Assembly (NCBI RefSeq): GCF_040958095.1
Contig: NC_091185.1
Coordinates: 15,860,926-15,924,925, forward strand
DNA length: 64,000 bases
From: Procambarus clarkii
Taxonomy: Eukaryota; Arthropoda; Malacostraca; Decapoda; Cambaridae
Direction of reading: 5' to 3'
This document shows positions 23,701 to 38,039 of this stretch, in pieces (positions within the stretch are counted from its first letter, which is position 1; every line of letters begins with the position of its first letter). Below the pieces are notes generated by a model that did not search any database, was not told where the DNA came from, and worked only from the letters and a program-made list of their open reading frames with translations. Position numbers and translations under genes: made by a program.

Positions 23701-24913
23701 CCCTGTGACCTTTTGATCCTCGGTTGTCCCAACTCGAGAGGTGGGACTTGGGGGAACTCGCTACCGTCCTCCATCTATCCGTCTTCCTATAATTCCTACT
23801 GCTTCCGGAGTATACGGGTGATCGGTGCTGTCCCTCTCGGCGTGGGCGTAATGCTTCTTCTAGCATGTCGGCTCTGTCGGCTGCGGCCCTCAGATCCTTT
23901 ATGTCCGCCTCCTTTACTCTCACCCTGATCTCAGGAGAGAGCACAGACATAAACTTTTCCATGACCATTAGCTCCTTGACCTCTTCAACCGACCTCGCTC
24001 CTTCAGAGTCCAGCCACTTAAGGAACTTTCTCTCCATGTCCCTCGCCGTCTCCGCATAAGACTTTCCTGGTGAACGGGTACATTCCCTGAACCTCTTCCT
24101 GTAACATTCCGGCGTGAGCTTGAAGGAATGGAGCACAGCTCGTTTTACCGCATCGTAGTTGGTGCATTCTTGGAAGTCGAGCATAGTGTAGGCTTCACGA
24201 GCTTCACCTGTGAGCCTCCCTTGAACTAGCTCCGCCCTCGGCCACCTCTTCAAAGCTGCAACCCTTTCGAAGTGGTCGAAGAAACTTTCGGCTTCATTTG
24301 GCACAAAGACCGGCAGATCTCGTTCCCTCACTCGTCGGTCTTCCTGTTGCGGCGGAGCAGGTGCACCTAGTCCTAGTTCAGCTCGCTTCAGCTCCACCTC
24401 CTTGTTGGCTTCTATCTCCTGCTGTCTCATCCTAGCTTCTCGTTCGTGTTCTTCCCTGCGTAGCTGTGCTTCTCGCTCCTCACGCTTCAACTGGGCTTCT
24501 CGCTCTTCACGCTTCAACTGTGCTTCTCGCTCCTCACGCCTCAGCTGTGCTTCTGCTTCTCGCTCTTCTTTGCGCTGCTGTGCTTCTCGTTCCTCACGCT
24601 TCAGTTGTGCTTCCAGCTGCAACTTCATTATTTCCAACTTAACGCTGTGCCTGCTGCCGCTGGATCCCCTGCTGCTTCCACCAATGCTCAGGTGTTCTCC
24701 CACACTGGCAGGTGTCTGTGGTCGTTCCTCCCGCAAAGCTTCGTCTCGTGCCCTGAGCTGTGCCATTATCTCTAGTCTTCTTTCACCCACTCTGGCAGAT
24801 CTCAGCTTTATTCCAAAATGATCTGCTATTGCCTGTAACTGTGCCTTGGTGCACTCCTCTAGCACCTGTTCATCTCTAGTGTCAATAAACCTTGTTACTT
24901 TATCATCCTCCAT
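23663..24913 (-). CDS. gag: gag-like polyprotein with coiled coil and SCAN-like capsid
   Basis: A 416-residue open frame starting MEDDKVTRFIDTRDEQ. Residues about 95-180 are a charged, near-tandem coiled coil (repeats of EEREAQLKR). Residues about 210-345 match the SCAN/Gmr1 capsid pattern: VFVPNEAESFFDHFERVA, GEAREAYTMLDF, then SYAETARDMERKFLKWL. Near the end, WDNRGSKGH followed by a cysteine resembles a CCHC zinc knuckle that has lost its first cysteines. The frame stops at GAG-A-G and the protease continues in another frame, so a frameshift or programmed shift is possible. Gag would form the particle. It is the only long intact frame of the element. Confidence 0.85.
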   Translation of the reverse strand: MEDDKVTRFIDTRDEQVLEECTKAQLQAIADHFGIKLRSARVGERRLEIMAQLRARDEALREERPQTPASVGEHLSIGGSSRGSSGSRHSVKLEIMKLQLEAQLKREEREAQQRKEEREAEAQLRREEREAQLKREEREAQLKREEREAQLRREEHEREARMRQQEIEANKEVELKRAELGLGAPAPPQQEDRRVRERDLPVFVPNEAESFFDHFERVAALKRWPRAELVQGRLTGEAREAYTMLDFQECTNYDAVKRAVLHSFKLTPECYRKRFRECTRSPGKSYAETARDMERKFLKWLDSEGARSVEEVKELMVMEKFMSVLSPEIRVRVKEADIKDLRAAADRADMLEEALRPRREGQHRSPVYSGSSRNYRKTDRWRTVASSPKSHLSSWDNRGSKGHREVRGPDCREGAG

Positions 24914-24994
24914 CTTGTGCTATGAGTGATAACCTGCACCTGATCTCTAATACCACTGCCAACTACCACCACTGCAACCTTTACTTCGATCGAA

Positions 24995-25012
24995 ATCCTG
25001 GCGAGGTCGCCA
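24995..25012 (-). other. Primer-binding site
   Basis: Minus strand TGGCGACCTCGCCAGGAT begins one base after the 5' LTR end (CCAACA). A TGG start next to the LTR is the complement of a tRNA 3' CCA end, as expected for the minus-strand primer. Which tRNA is used cannot be settled from this window. Confidence 0.8.
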
Positions 25013-25013
25013 A

Positions 25014-28736
<3,723 letters not shown>

Positions 28737-28815
28737 ATGAGATTGTTGGGTCTCTCTCTGTGGTTCCTCGCCGCTCAGGTCATCCTTGGGCTCCAGGCTA
28801 CCTGGAACATGTCAG
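28737..28815 (+). CDS. Probable first coding exon of a secreted protein
   Basis: CACCATGA gives a good start context. The exon encodes MRLLGLSLWFLAAQVILGLQ and then ATWNMS, a textbook signal peptide: a positive residue at position 2, a 15-residue hydrophobic core and an Ala-type cleavage site. A consensus donor (CAG then GTGAGG) follows at 28816 in phase 1, a common position for an intron after a signal peptide exon. The open frame continues another 43 codons past the donor but loses any character. The rest of the protein was not found downstream in the window, so the product is unknown. Seen: start, signal peptide and donor; inferred: that this is a real gene. Confidence 0.5.
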
Positions 28816-28990
28816 GTGAGGTCCACCTTCAGTTACAGTTACAGTGTTATCTGATCATCTTGGTAACGGTTCTACTAGGGGAACTGAGAAGTTCACCTTT
28901 GGAAAGATTAATCAAAGGCTACGATTACAGCTGTAATAACTATTAACACTCTCGTATGTAGTTTAAATAATATCTTAACATTCTTAAACA

Positions 28991-28992
<2 letters not shown>

Positions 28993-29077
<85 letters not shown>
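28993..29077. repeat. (ATT)n microsatellite
   Basis: About 28 copies of ATT, in the putative first intron after the 28737-28815 exon. Confidence 0.95.
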
Positions 29078-29079
<2 letters not shown>

Positions 29080-30162
29080 ATAATTATGTTTTACTTCTAA
29101 GTTAGGAAGCGAGAGAGTTGCACTTTTTCTGTAAAGATTTCGCAAACTTTTCAGGGATGTGTATTATTAATGGGAACTATTGTGTCCACAGCCCTACTTA
29201 TGCAAGGTTGGCAAATATTTGCTGTGCAATTTTTTTTAGATAAGCTGGCCTCCAGCCTCCACATGCAATATTTTTCACATATTTTGTTAAGGGGAAATTT
29301 TCATAAATGTACACTGCTAGCATTGAAATTGATGGATCATATTTGCATGTTTTCTTGTCAAGTCTTATGTATAGTGCGTCTGTGAGATCGCCATAAGTTG
29401 GGTCTTATATTGGACAATATTAACTTGGCACCGTCGTCCTTAAGATAAAATAAGAAAGTTTTAAAGGTTTCATTCTGTTTCATTTGAACACCGAAAAGGT
29501 TCATGTACAATTATGTACATAGGGACGAGCTTTGGTATTGGCTTAAGGATGCCACTGAAATAGACGTTCAACAGGCGTGGTCGGATCACTGGCAGGGGTA
29601 GACTCGCCTCTGGGATGTGTCCACAGCAGGAATTATTGCTTACGTCAACCTGCGAGGTTCTGTTACTTAATTAAGTAGTTTCCAGAGAGGTGCAGAAGAT
29701 TCCCATAAATGCAAAACTCTTAAGCTTACACACTAGTATTATGTGCCAGCTCCAACCATAAGTGCCAGCAATATCCATGGATGTGACATGTGTATCCTCT
29801 CAACACTCGTGACTCTTGTTCCATTTTACGTTTGACTGTAGTAGCAGATCTGATGAGATTTTTTTCTCTAAAACCATATTGCTTCTCACTTAGTAAGTAG
29901 CTTTTGTCCAAATATATTTGCAGCGGCCAATAGCGTTCTGCTCATATCATGCTTCTCTAGTGATATCTGCTACAAGCCAGGCCCTCTTGTAGACGAGTGG
30001 CCAGGTTTGCTGGTCAAAGTCAGCTTATAAGAAAGCTGCAATTGGAAAGGCACGTTTCAGGATGTAAGAATTTACAGTCTTAGTCTTGCTAACATTCGTT
30101 TCAAATAAGAATGTTTAAACTTTTCTTTTGTGATGTTACAATAAGAGGGAATGTAGAGACAA
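29078..30162. other. No gene recognised
   Basis: Unique, moderately AT-rich sequence. Short open frames have no start context, motif or splice pattern that would support them. It may be intron of the upstream gene. Confidence 0.5.
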
Positions 30163-30345
30163 GGGTCCCGGTAGTACAGTCGGGTTCGTTCTCGACGCAC
30201 AATCGAGAATTCCGAATTTGAATCCCGGGCTGGACAGAAATTGTTGGGCACATTTCTTTTCCCCTAATGCCTCTGTTTACCTAGCAGTGGGTAAGTACTC
30301 AGGAGTTAGTCAGCTTCTTGTCGAGTTGCATCCTCGATAGACCTT
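30163..30345 (+). mobile_element. Degenerate tRNA-headed SINE
   Basis: Begins with a decayed tRNA-like head (GGTAGTACAGTCGGG as A box, TTTGAATCCCGGGCTGGA as B-box region). The body shares its order and words with the better copy at 32435-32690: ACAGAAATTGTTGGGCAC, CCCCTAATGCCTCTGTT, ACCTAGCAGT, GGAGTTAGTCAGC. It appears truncated at the 3' side. Confidence 0.7.
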
Positions 30346-31599
30346 GATATAAAGCCAAAAGTGTATGATACACTCTGGCTTCCTGTCCCCTGACAAAGTG
30401 AATTATTACCCTTCCCAAAATAATGTCAACATCAATTAGATGCATAAATTGGCAAGATTGATTCTCTGAAGCATTTTTAATGATATAATAATAATAGTAT
30501 TTTGGACAGGTTAAAAGTGGATGTTTGTTGTAAACAGACATTATTCTGCAAATAATAGGAGTCTAGGCTAAAGAGTGCAGAATAAATGAGTATAGGATGA
30601 TATTTTTCTTTGATATTACTTTGGTATGCCGTTTTCTCTAGTTAAATTTGCATACACACAAACTAGCTTATAGAGATTACATGAACATATTTTCCGCACC
30701 ATACGCTAATGAAGCTTTAATATTGTATGCTTAAGAAAGTTGCAGAGATAAGTGCTATTGTGAATGCATCACATAGAATGTATTTTATGGGAGAACAAAG
30801 ATATTTAAGTTTTAAAGAACATTTCCTTCATCCCATCGATGTTTAATATAAATTCTCAAAAATCAATGTTTATTTCATCTATATACGGAAATATACTAAG
30901 AATATTTTATATGCCAACAATAGACAGAACTATAAGCTGCATGATACTTCATTACATTGAAACTATCTTTAGTTAGAAGACAGACAGAGAGGGAAGAGTC
31001 CAATATGGCGACGGCTGGAGGTGTGCACAGTGTCTTTCCTACAAACATTCACGATACCTTTGAGGGTTTTAAGAAACCACTGTTACATGGCACACATTTA
31101 GATTAAGATGGTCACCCGGTTTTAGAGGAGGATCCAAAGGGAGTTCTTCTGGACAATAAACATCACAGTAAGGCAAACAGATTAAGAAGGTAAACGCCGC
31201 CATCATACAGGTGTAAACAGAGACCATCCCGGCCCCACGCGGCCTCAGTATCAACATCTACCGCTCAGCCAAGGTAGGACAAGTTCTTCTGGTTTGTAAA
31301 CATTCATCATTTCCTTTGATAACGATACATACGAGAATATGAGTGTTTTCGGAAATATCAGGGCACAAAGTATCCTATACAATGCCTTTCCCAAGATATT
31401 TAAGATCAATATGCACGATATCAGACCAAATAAACAAAGGAACTTAATCACTTAATCTTAATCACAAACATAGGGAGAAACTAGAGCTTTCAGACGTTAC
31501 CGACATCTGTGGATTCAAATGCTAGCAACCACTAGGTGACCGATTAGCGAAATATGTAATCCGCCATGTTGTAGTCATTGGTACGGACGACATCAAGGC
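30346..31599. other. No gene recognised
   Basis: AT-rich sequence without supported genes. From about 31040 to 31450 two diverged words recur (GGACAATAAACATCACAG and TTGTAAACATTCATCAT), which may be 5' parts of the LINE that follows, but this is weak. Confidence 0.4.
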
Positions 31600-32434
31600 A
31601 CAAACAACTTTAGGCAGGTGACATTCCAATCTTCAGTCACAAAATTTATGCGTAGAACAAACGGAAAATTGATTGATGCAGGCACTGCCCTGCTTACTTT
31701 TCTAGACTACTTTTTTCCTGATCGGGTTTGGATTAACGGCTTCCTCCATAAACTAGAGGTGTAAGTACCACATCCCATTCAGTGCTTTAGATGTAAAGGT
31801 TTTAACCATACCTCGAAAGGGTGCACCAAAGACTTTAAATGTGAGAAATGCTCTGGTTCCCATTACACACAAGACTGCATCAGATACACTCACTTGCTCA
31901 AACTGTGGTGGCAATCATGACATTACACTCAAACAATGTCCTTCATACATAGCAGCAAAAACGAAGGTTCTCCCCACCAACATCCTGCAATACAGTAGTG
32001 CACTCTAACAACCTAACAGCCCATCATCAACCACTACCTCACACTCAACCACAACCTTTGCGTGTACGTGATATGTCTGTCACCGACAATCCCGCACCCC
32101 CAGGGTCCAATCCTCTCCCACAAAACGTACAACAAAGTCCCGATCTTGTTGAAACTCTTGTCACTCGCGTTGAAAATGCACTAGAAAAGACGCTGGACCG
32201 ACTCCTATTTAAATTCTTTACACAAGTAAACCAACCTTTCCCCGAGACTGTCCCAACAGGCACTCATCGACATTTACAGACATTGTCATCCGCCCTAACA
32301 TAGCTACCATTGCTCTATACAAAATTTTTGAACTGATGCTTGACAAACTCCTAAATAACTACTTTATTACGCATTACCAGTCACTTCCCAGGCTGACTTG
32401 CAACTAACCCCAACCACCCTCCGTTGGGGTTAGG

Positions 32435-32690
32435 GAGGGAGCCGGTCGGCCGAGTGGACAGCACGCTGGACTTGTGATCCTGTGGTCCCGGGTTCGATCC
32501 CGGGCGCCGGCTAGACACAATGGGCAGAGTTTCTTTCACCCTATGCCCCTGTTACCTAGCAGTAAAATAGGTACCTGGGTGTTAGTCAGCTGTCATGGGC
32601 TGCTTCCTGGGGGTGGAGGCCTGGTCGAGGACCGGGCCGCAGGGACACTAAAGCCCCGAAATCGTCTCAAGATAACCTCTCAAGAAAACC
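32435..32690 (+). mobile_element. tRNA-derived SINE with well-preserved head
   Basis: Starts with a tRNA-like head and continues with a body containing ACCTAGCAGTAAAATAGGTA, GTTAGTCAGCTGTCATGGGC and AGCCCCGAAATCGTCTCAAG, ending in a GATAACCTCTCAAG tail. The same body in poorer form is at 30163-30345. It is inserted in the LINE ORF1 fragment, so it is younger than that LINE. Confidence 0.88.
32440..32512 (+). ncRNA. tRNA-like SINE head, 73 nt, folds as a cloverleaf
   Basis: Acceptor strands AGCCGGT and GCCGGCT pair fully with one G-T. The A box is GGCCGAGTGGAC and the B box GGTTCGATCCC, within a T arm CCCGGG...CCCGGG. The anticodon arm has four of five pairs around the seven-base loop CTTGTGA, giving anticodon TGT by position. 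Because SINE body follows without a terminator, it is a polymerase III promoter and not an independent tRNA gene. Confidence 0.75.
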
Positions 32691-32900
32691 TGCACCAAGA
32701 GTAAGAAACCCCCAGCTGCACAAACCTCCCAACCACCTGGCACTGTGACTGAAAAATACATAAACCAGTCTCCCACGACACATCCGCCAACCACTCCCAG
32801 ATATTCAACACGGTATACGTCAAAGAAGACCGATGTAATCACATCCCACACGAAAAGATCCGATATTCGACATCATAACACAACCCATCATCAACTAACC

Positions 32901-33295
32901 TACCCCAACCTAACCTAACCTTATTCACGTTAATCCCATGTTACGTAATGTACTCTAATTTGCCATACCAAAATGTTCTCTAACCCATCTGAATTGCGAC
33001 TAACTCCCTAACAATCTTCAACTCACAAACTCAGTCTTTTGACTAATTCACACATTATTCCTAAAACAGCAACACTTGATACCACGATTAACACAACTCA
33101 TCTTTGCCATCCTGAGTCCATTTACATTCATATGCTATTTTTCTCCTTATCCTCACACAAACAGAAGACATCGATAACTTCCAATCTTTGCCAAATTATG
33201 AACATTGATGCGCTACTGTGAGTGCCTTATCTATCAACATCACCAATCATGCAGTCATCGGGAGGACAAACCTTCATGCAAACTGCACGCATCCA
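32901..33295. other. Possible further LINE sequence, no clear motif
   Basis: Starts after a short TTAGG-like run (CCTAACCTAACC at about 32908). The phrase that translates to SINITNHAVIGRTNLHA (33222-33290) has the look of the end of a LINE endonuclease, but no catalytic motif is visible. It runs straight into the GAA tract. Confidence 0.3.
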
Positions 33296-33808
33296 GAGGA
33301 GGAGGAGAAGAAGAAGAAGAAGAAGAAGAAGAAGAAGAAGAAGAAGAAGAAGAAGAAGAAGAAGAAGAAGAAGAAGAAGAAGAAGAAGAAGAAGAAGAAG
33401 AAGAAGAAGAAGAAGAAGAAGAAGAAGAAGAAGAAGAAGAAGAAGAAGAAGAAGAAGAAGAAGAAGAAGAAGAAGAAGAAGAAGAAGAAGAAGAAGAAGA
33501 AGAAGAAGAAGAAGAAGAAGAAGAAGAAGAAGAAGAAGAAGAAGAAGAAGAAGAAGAAGAAGAAGAAGAAGAAGAAGAAGAAGAAGAAGAAGAAGAAGAA
33601 GAAGAAGAAGAAGAAGAAGAAGAAGAAGAAGAAGAAGAAGAAGAAGATGAAGAATAAGAAAACGAAGAAGAAGAAGATGAAGAAGAAGAAGAAGAAGAAG
33701 AAGAAGAAGAAGAAGAAGAAGAAGAAGAAGAAGAAGAAGAAGAAGAAGAAGAAGAAGAAGAAGAAGAAGAAGAAGAAGAAGAAGAAGAAGAAGAAGAAGA
33801 AGAAGAAG

Positions 33809-33839
<31 letters not shown>

Positions 33840-34164
33840 TAAAGAAGAAGAAGAAGAAGAAGAAGAAGAAGAAGAAGAAGAAGAAGAAGAAGAAGAAGAA
33901 GAAGAAGAAGAAGAAGAAGAAGATGAAGAAGAAGAAGAAGAAGAAGAAGAAGAAGAAGAAGAAGAAGAAGAAGAAGAAGAAGAAGAAGAAGAAGAAGAAG
34001 ATGAAGAAGAAGAAGAAGAAGAAGATGAAGAAGAAGAAGAAGAAGATGAAGAAGAAGAAGAAGAAGAAGAAGAAGAAGAAGAAGAAGAAGAAGAAGAAGA
34101 AGAAGAAGAAGAAGAAGAAGAAGAAGAAGAAGAAGAAAACGAAGAAGAAGACGAAGAAGGAAGA
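33296..34164 (+). repeat. (GAA)n tract, about 870 bp
   Basis: Almost pure GAA from 33307, opened by three GAG units, with scattered interruptions (GATGAA at several places, AATAAGAAAAC near 33655, GTTAAA near 33838). All purine on the plus strand, so triplex-prone. Poly-Glu, poly-Lys, poly-Arg and poly-Ser open frames are artefacts. Confidence 0.97.
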
Positions 34165-34387
34165 TACATGTTTTTGAATTTTTTTTTAGCCCAGTCGATT
34201 GCCAACTCCCTAAGACCAATGTTGATTTTATGTAGATAGAGTAATAAATGTAATTTTTATGTCATCGGAAAGATAAAACATAATGAGAAACGCAGCAGCA
34301 TTGACTGCAAAGTGTTACTCTAAAGTCAATTAAGTGCAAATATAAAGCCATAAAGTCTAACTCTAAGAAATAACACTCAAGTAACAC
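34165..34387. other. Short unique linker
   Basis: Unique AT-rich sequence between two tandem repeats. Nothing recognised. Confidence 0.6.
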
Positions 34388-34972
34388 GCCTATCTGTCAA
34401 CACCCAAGCCTTACCTAACTGTCAACACCCAAGCCTTGCCTAACTGTCAACACTCAAGCCTTGCCTAACTGTCAACACTCTAGCCTTACCTAACTGTCAA
34501 CACCCAAGCCTTGCCTAACTGTCAACACTCTAGCCTTACCTAACTGTCAACACCCAAGCCTTGCCTAACTGTCAACACTCAAGCCTTGCCTAACTGTCAA
34601 CACTCAAGCCTTGCCTAACTGTCAACATTCAAGCCTTGCCTAACTGTCAACACCCAAGCCTTACCTAACTGTCAACATTCAAGTCTTGCCTAACTGTCAA
34701 CACCCAAGCCTTGCCTAACTGTCAACACTCAAGCCTTACCTAACTGTCAACACTCAAGCCTTGCCTAACTGTCAACACTCAAGCCTTGCCTAACTGTCAA
34801 CACTCAAGCCTTACCTAACTGTCAACACTCAAGCCTTGCCTAACTGTCAACACTGAAGCCTTACTTAACTGTCAACACCCAAGCCTTGCCTAACTGTCAA
34901 CACTCAAGCCTTGCCTAACTGTCAACACTCAAGCTTTACCTAACTGTCAACACTCAAGCCCTGACTAACTGA
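34388..34972. repeat. 25-bp minisatellite (GCCTAACTGTCAACACTCAA)
   Basis: About 23 units of GCCTAACTGTCAACACYCAA plus GCCTT; variation is mostly at two positions (Y, and G or A at the unit start). Period 25 throughout. Confidence 0.95.
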
Positions 34973-35046
34973 CTCCGGTGATTCAGTGGTAGAGTATGCG
35001 ACTATCAATGCCTTGGTCACGGGTTCTCGTCGCCTCACAACCCCAG
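34973..35046 (+). ncRNA. tRNA-like sequence, degenerate
   Basis: CCGGTGATTCAGTGGTAGAG has the form of a D arm with A box (Gly- or Asp-type), and GGGTTCTCGTCGCC sits where the B box and T arm should be, with a mismatch to the consensus. Acceptor pairing is poor. It is probably a SINE head or tRNA pseudogene. Confidence 0.45.
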
Positions 35047-35459
35047 CGGATTTTCTTTATTAATAATAATTAAAATAATAACAATAAAGACAATAATGAT
35101 AATAATAATAATAATGCACAAGGAAATCACAATAGCATAATATATCAATCAGAAAATTTGTTTTTCTCCTTGATCAATCAATGAGATTATCAATCTCATT
35201 GACATCAATGATATTTGAATGACAATCATTGAAAATCAATGATATCATCGATGTCATCTGAAATCAAAATATCTGTGTAACGTAAGGGTATAATACAGAA
35301 AGATTGATAAAAACGCAGTGAGGGAGGTAGAGAAGTGGACGAGAAGAGTGGGGTAGAGTGGTGAGGAGAAAGGGAATGTTTAGAATGAGAGAAAATGGGG
35401 TAGAGTAGGTAAAGTAGATAAGAGGTAAATAGAAAGAGTATTGAAGAGGTCGAAGAGTA
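35047..35459. other. AT-rich sequence with ATCAATGA palindromic cluster
   Basis: From 35172 to 35255 repeats of ATCAATGA and TCATTGAT in both orientations form overlapping palindromes (for example AATGAGATTATCAATCTCATT). A similar cluster is at 36985-37085. No gene is seen; 35280-35459 is purine-rich. Confidence 0.55.
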
Positions 35460-35833
35460 GAAAGGGTTGAAAGTAAGAAAGAACTAGAAGTAAGAAAGAG
35501 CTAGAAGTAAGAAAGGGCAAAAAGTAAGAAAGAGCTAGAAGTATGAAAGAGCTAGAAGTAAGAAAGGCCAAGAAGTAAGAAAGAGCTAGAAGTAAGAAAG
35601 AGCTAGAAGTAAGAAAGAGCTAGAAGAAAGAAAGAGCTAGAAGTAAGAAAGGCTTAGAAGTAAGATAGAGCTAGAAGTAAGAAAGAGCTAGAAGTAAGAA
35701 AGAGCTAGAAGTAACAAAGAGCTAGAAGTAAGAAAGGGCTTGAAGTAAGAAAGAGCTAGAAGTAAGAAAGGGCTTGAAGTAAGAAAGAGCTCTAAGTAAG
35801 AAAGAGCTAGAAGTAAGAAAGGGCTTGAAGTAA
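35460..35833 (+). repeat. 17-bp minisatellite (AGAAAGAGCTAGAAGTA)
   Basis: About 22 units, with variants AGAAAGGGCTTGAAGTA and AGAAAGGCCAAGAAGTA. Purine-rich on the plus strand. Confidence 0.93.
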
Positions 35834-36523
35834 TAGGCAGTGCGTGCTGCAACTATCCATTCAAGACTATTTAAAAGACAAGAAATGTAACTTATCAACA
35901 CAACAATAATAATTGATGGTAACTACTAACAACTACAAGCATGTCAGACATATGGTCATTTGAGAAGACTGAGTCGTTAGGAAGTTAACTTGAGAGTGGT
36001 CTCTATTCCAGCCATTCCTGCTTGGATTCAAGTCAAGATATGAATTCAAGATTAAAACGATCAGAATTAATGACAATTTTAAAAGTAAGTTTAACGATTA
36101 TTTATTTATTATTATTATATATTCATGAAAAGTCAATCATATGGAAATCATAATTAAACCATTCCCCTTGACTTTTACATATCAACATTAATTCAGAATT
36201 TGAGTCACCCCACTAGAAATTGAGAGCAATACGGCTGACTATCCCTGGAAAATTACTCAACATATAACTTTGGATAACACCAAATACATCAACCTTACAA
36301 CTGAACTCAGCAAGAACTTTGAGTACGACAACGGGGGATGGGGTGGTACGGCTGACAGTCAGTCCCTACCGGCCTGGAGACGGCCTGTGTAGACCTACTG
36401 CTGGAATCCCTCTGGTGTGGCGAGGCTCCTCACTCACTCTCTCTCTAAATGTTCAAATTGCTCGGCTACATGAAGGGGAACCAGGAGCTAAACTCAGTAC
36501 CAGGAGATAGCACCCAGTTATCT
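35834..36523. other. No gene recognised
   Basis: Unique sequence up to the exact start of the duplicated segment A at 36524. No motif is seen. Confidence 0.55.
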
Positions 36524-36984
36524 TCCTACCACACCTAGACAGTCGGCTTGTTTGATGGAAAAGACACAAGCAACCACCTGCAATTATCAGTTTAGAAGAG
36601 AGGCAAGATCACTTGACCCGACCTGACCTTTGCCACGCATGTGGACATTAACACGCTGCTGGTGGGACTTATGAAATGCTACAGGGCCGACAGCCTGGCG
36701 CCGCCAATATCCTGCGTGGACTCGCTCTATTTGTATGTGAAATATTAAATACAACTGGACACGTTCAATAGAAAACTAGATAGTTTTCTTCAAGAAGTGC
36801 CAGACCACCCGGGCTGTGGATGATATGCGGACCTGCAGGCCACTCCAATCAACAGTCTGTTGGATTGGAGTGCTCTCACAATCTCACAAATCAAGCTCTC
36901 ACAAATCAAGTCTTGCCCCGGGCGGGCTTTGGGAGTAGAAGAACTTCTAGAACCCCACCTAGGGACCCTTTATGGTGTTACTTC

Positions 36985-37085
36985 TGTATAATTGATCTCA
37001 TTGATTATTGATCAGAGTCATTGATATCTGAATATCATCTCAGATCAATGATGTCATTGATATCATCTGATATCAATTATAACAG
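36985..37085. repeat. ATCAATGA/TCATTGAT palindrome cluster
   Basis: Overlapping inverted words such as GATCTCATTGATTATTGATC and GATATCATCTGATATC. Resembles 35172-35255 and is repeated at 61621-61721. Confidence 0.6.
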
Positions 37086-37321
37086 AATGAGATTCTGATT
37101 ATGAATTTGAAAATCACTGACTTTTTTTTAATGAAACCTCACATTAATGTGATTTCTTCGTGCATTTGAAGAGAAGCGTTGGGGGGTAGAACTCCTAGAC
37201 TACAAGCCAGAGTGCATGGGGGGAGAGGGGGAGGGGGGGCGTCGTGTGAAATCCTGATTATGTGTCAGTGGAAGCCTCCTGAACCCTAGAGAATTTAGTT
37301 GAATCCCAGGTTGCAATGCTT

Positions 37322-37405
37322 TTGATGATGTAGTGGTGTGGTGGGCTAGGGGCCTATGCCTGGGAGTACCCAGCACATAGGTTCGAATCCTTATCATGAC
37401 TCCTA
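37322..37405 (+). ncRNA. tRNA-like sequence (SINE head), copy 1
   Basis: GATGTAGTGGTGTGGTGGGC serves as D arm and A box, and AGGTTCGAATCCTT contains a perfect B box GGTTCGAATCC. The acceptor stem is not convincing. The identical copy is at 61958-62041. Confidence 0.5.
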
Positions 37406-37629
37406 CTGATTTTCTCAACATTGACACTACTACTACTAATAATAATAATAATAATATAATAATAATAATAATGGAAACACTAACAATAATAAAGCTGTTA
37501 ATGTGGGTGCCGTGCAAGTAACCTAGACTGTACATGCGTTTGACCACATTCCAGCTCTCTCCCTCACAAATCCACAAGCTAATTAAAGATGCATCACTTA
37601 ACTACTAGTCAGGTGTTTCCTTTGCACGT

Positions 37630-37790
37630 GCAGGCCAGCTTCGAAACTGGTTTCTCGAAATGTTTCTAAATCATAGACGTCGTCTCGACAACAGGTTCGC
37701 AGTCAACACAGTCAGTCATACAATAATTCGAGTATCTTCTAGATCAATGGCTAATGACACAAAATTACACATCATGTCAAGAATACCCTG
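37630..37790 (+). pseudogene. Small LINE reverse-transcriptase remnant
   Basis: Plus-strand translation gives NWFLEMFLNHRRR and, after a shift, ANDTKLHIM, which resembles the FADDTKL catalytic box with the first Asp changed. Very short and uncertain; repeated at 62266-62426. Confidence 0.3.
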
Positions 37791-38039
37791 AGAATTGTGG
37801 GAATATTGACATGAGGTTGAAGTAGGGTGGCGTGCCAGTGGGTTGGAATGTGGAATCAACTATTAACTCTTCTAATAGAATTCTAATAAAGGGCTACGAA
37901 CATAGTATCCCATCTAAATTAGGAGGTCAAATAATAATGACGGACAATGGGTGACCATAGAACTAAAATCTTATTGAACATGAGAAAGGCAACCCGTCCT
38001 CTTACAAATAACGTCGCATTTCGCTCGTATGCGGTAAGC

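Larger units (their letters stand above)
31600..32900 (+). mobile_element. Jockey-like LINE, ORF1 (gag-like) fragment, interrupted by a SINE
   Basis: Conceptual translation on the plus strand gives an RNA-binding-like segment (FPDRVWINGFLHKLEV), one stop, then three zinc knuckles: CFRCKGFNHTSKGC, CEKCSGSHYTQDC and, after a frameshift near 31890, CSNCGGNHDITLKQC. This knuckle cluster preceded by a pro-rich PHPIQ motif is typical of ORF1 of Jockey-group LINEs. A pro-rich tail (31998-32303) follows; the SINE at 32435-32690 lies inside, and Lys/Pro/Thr-rich coding-like sequence resumes to about 32900. Multiple stops show it is a fossil. Reverse transcriptase of this element is not seen. Confidence 0.72.

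Noticed and set aside
22470-24821. Plus-strand frames over the retrotransposon interior.
   Set aside because: Mirror frames of gag and pol; low-complexity Ser/Arg translations of the coiled-coil region.
33205-34219. Poly-Glu, poly-Lys, poly-Arg, poly-Ser and poly-Leu frames.
   Set aside because: Six-frame reading of a GAA repeat.
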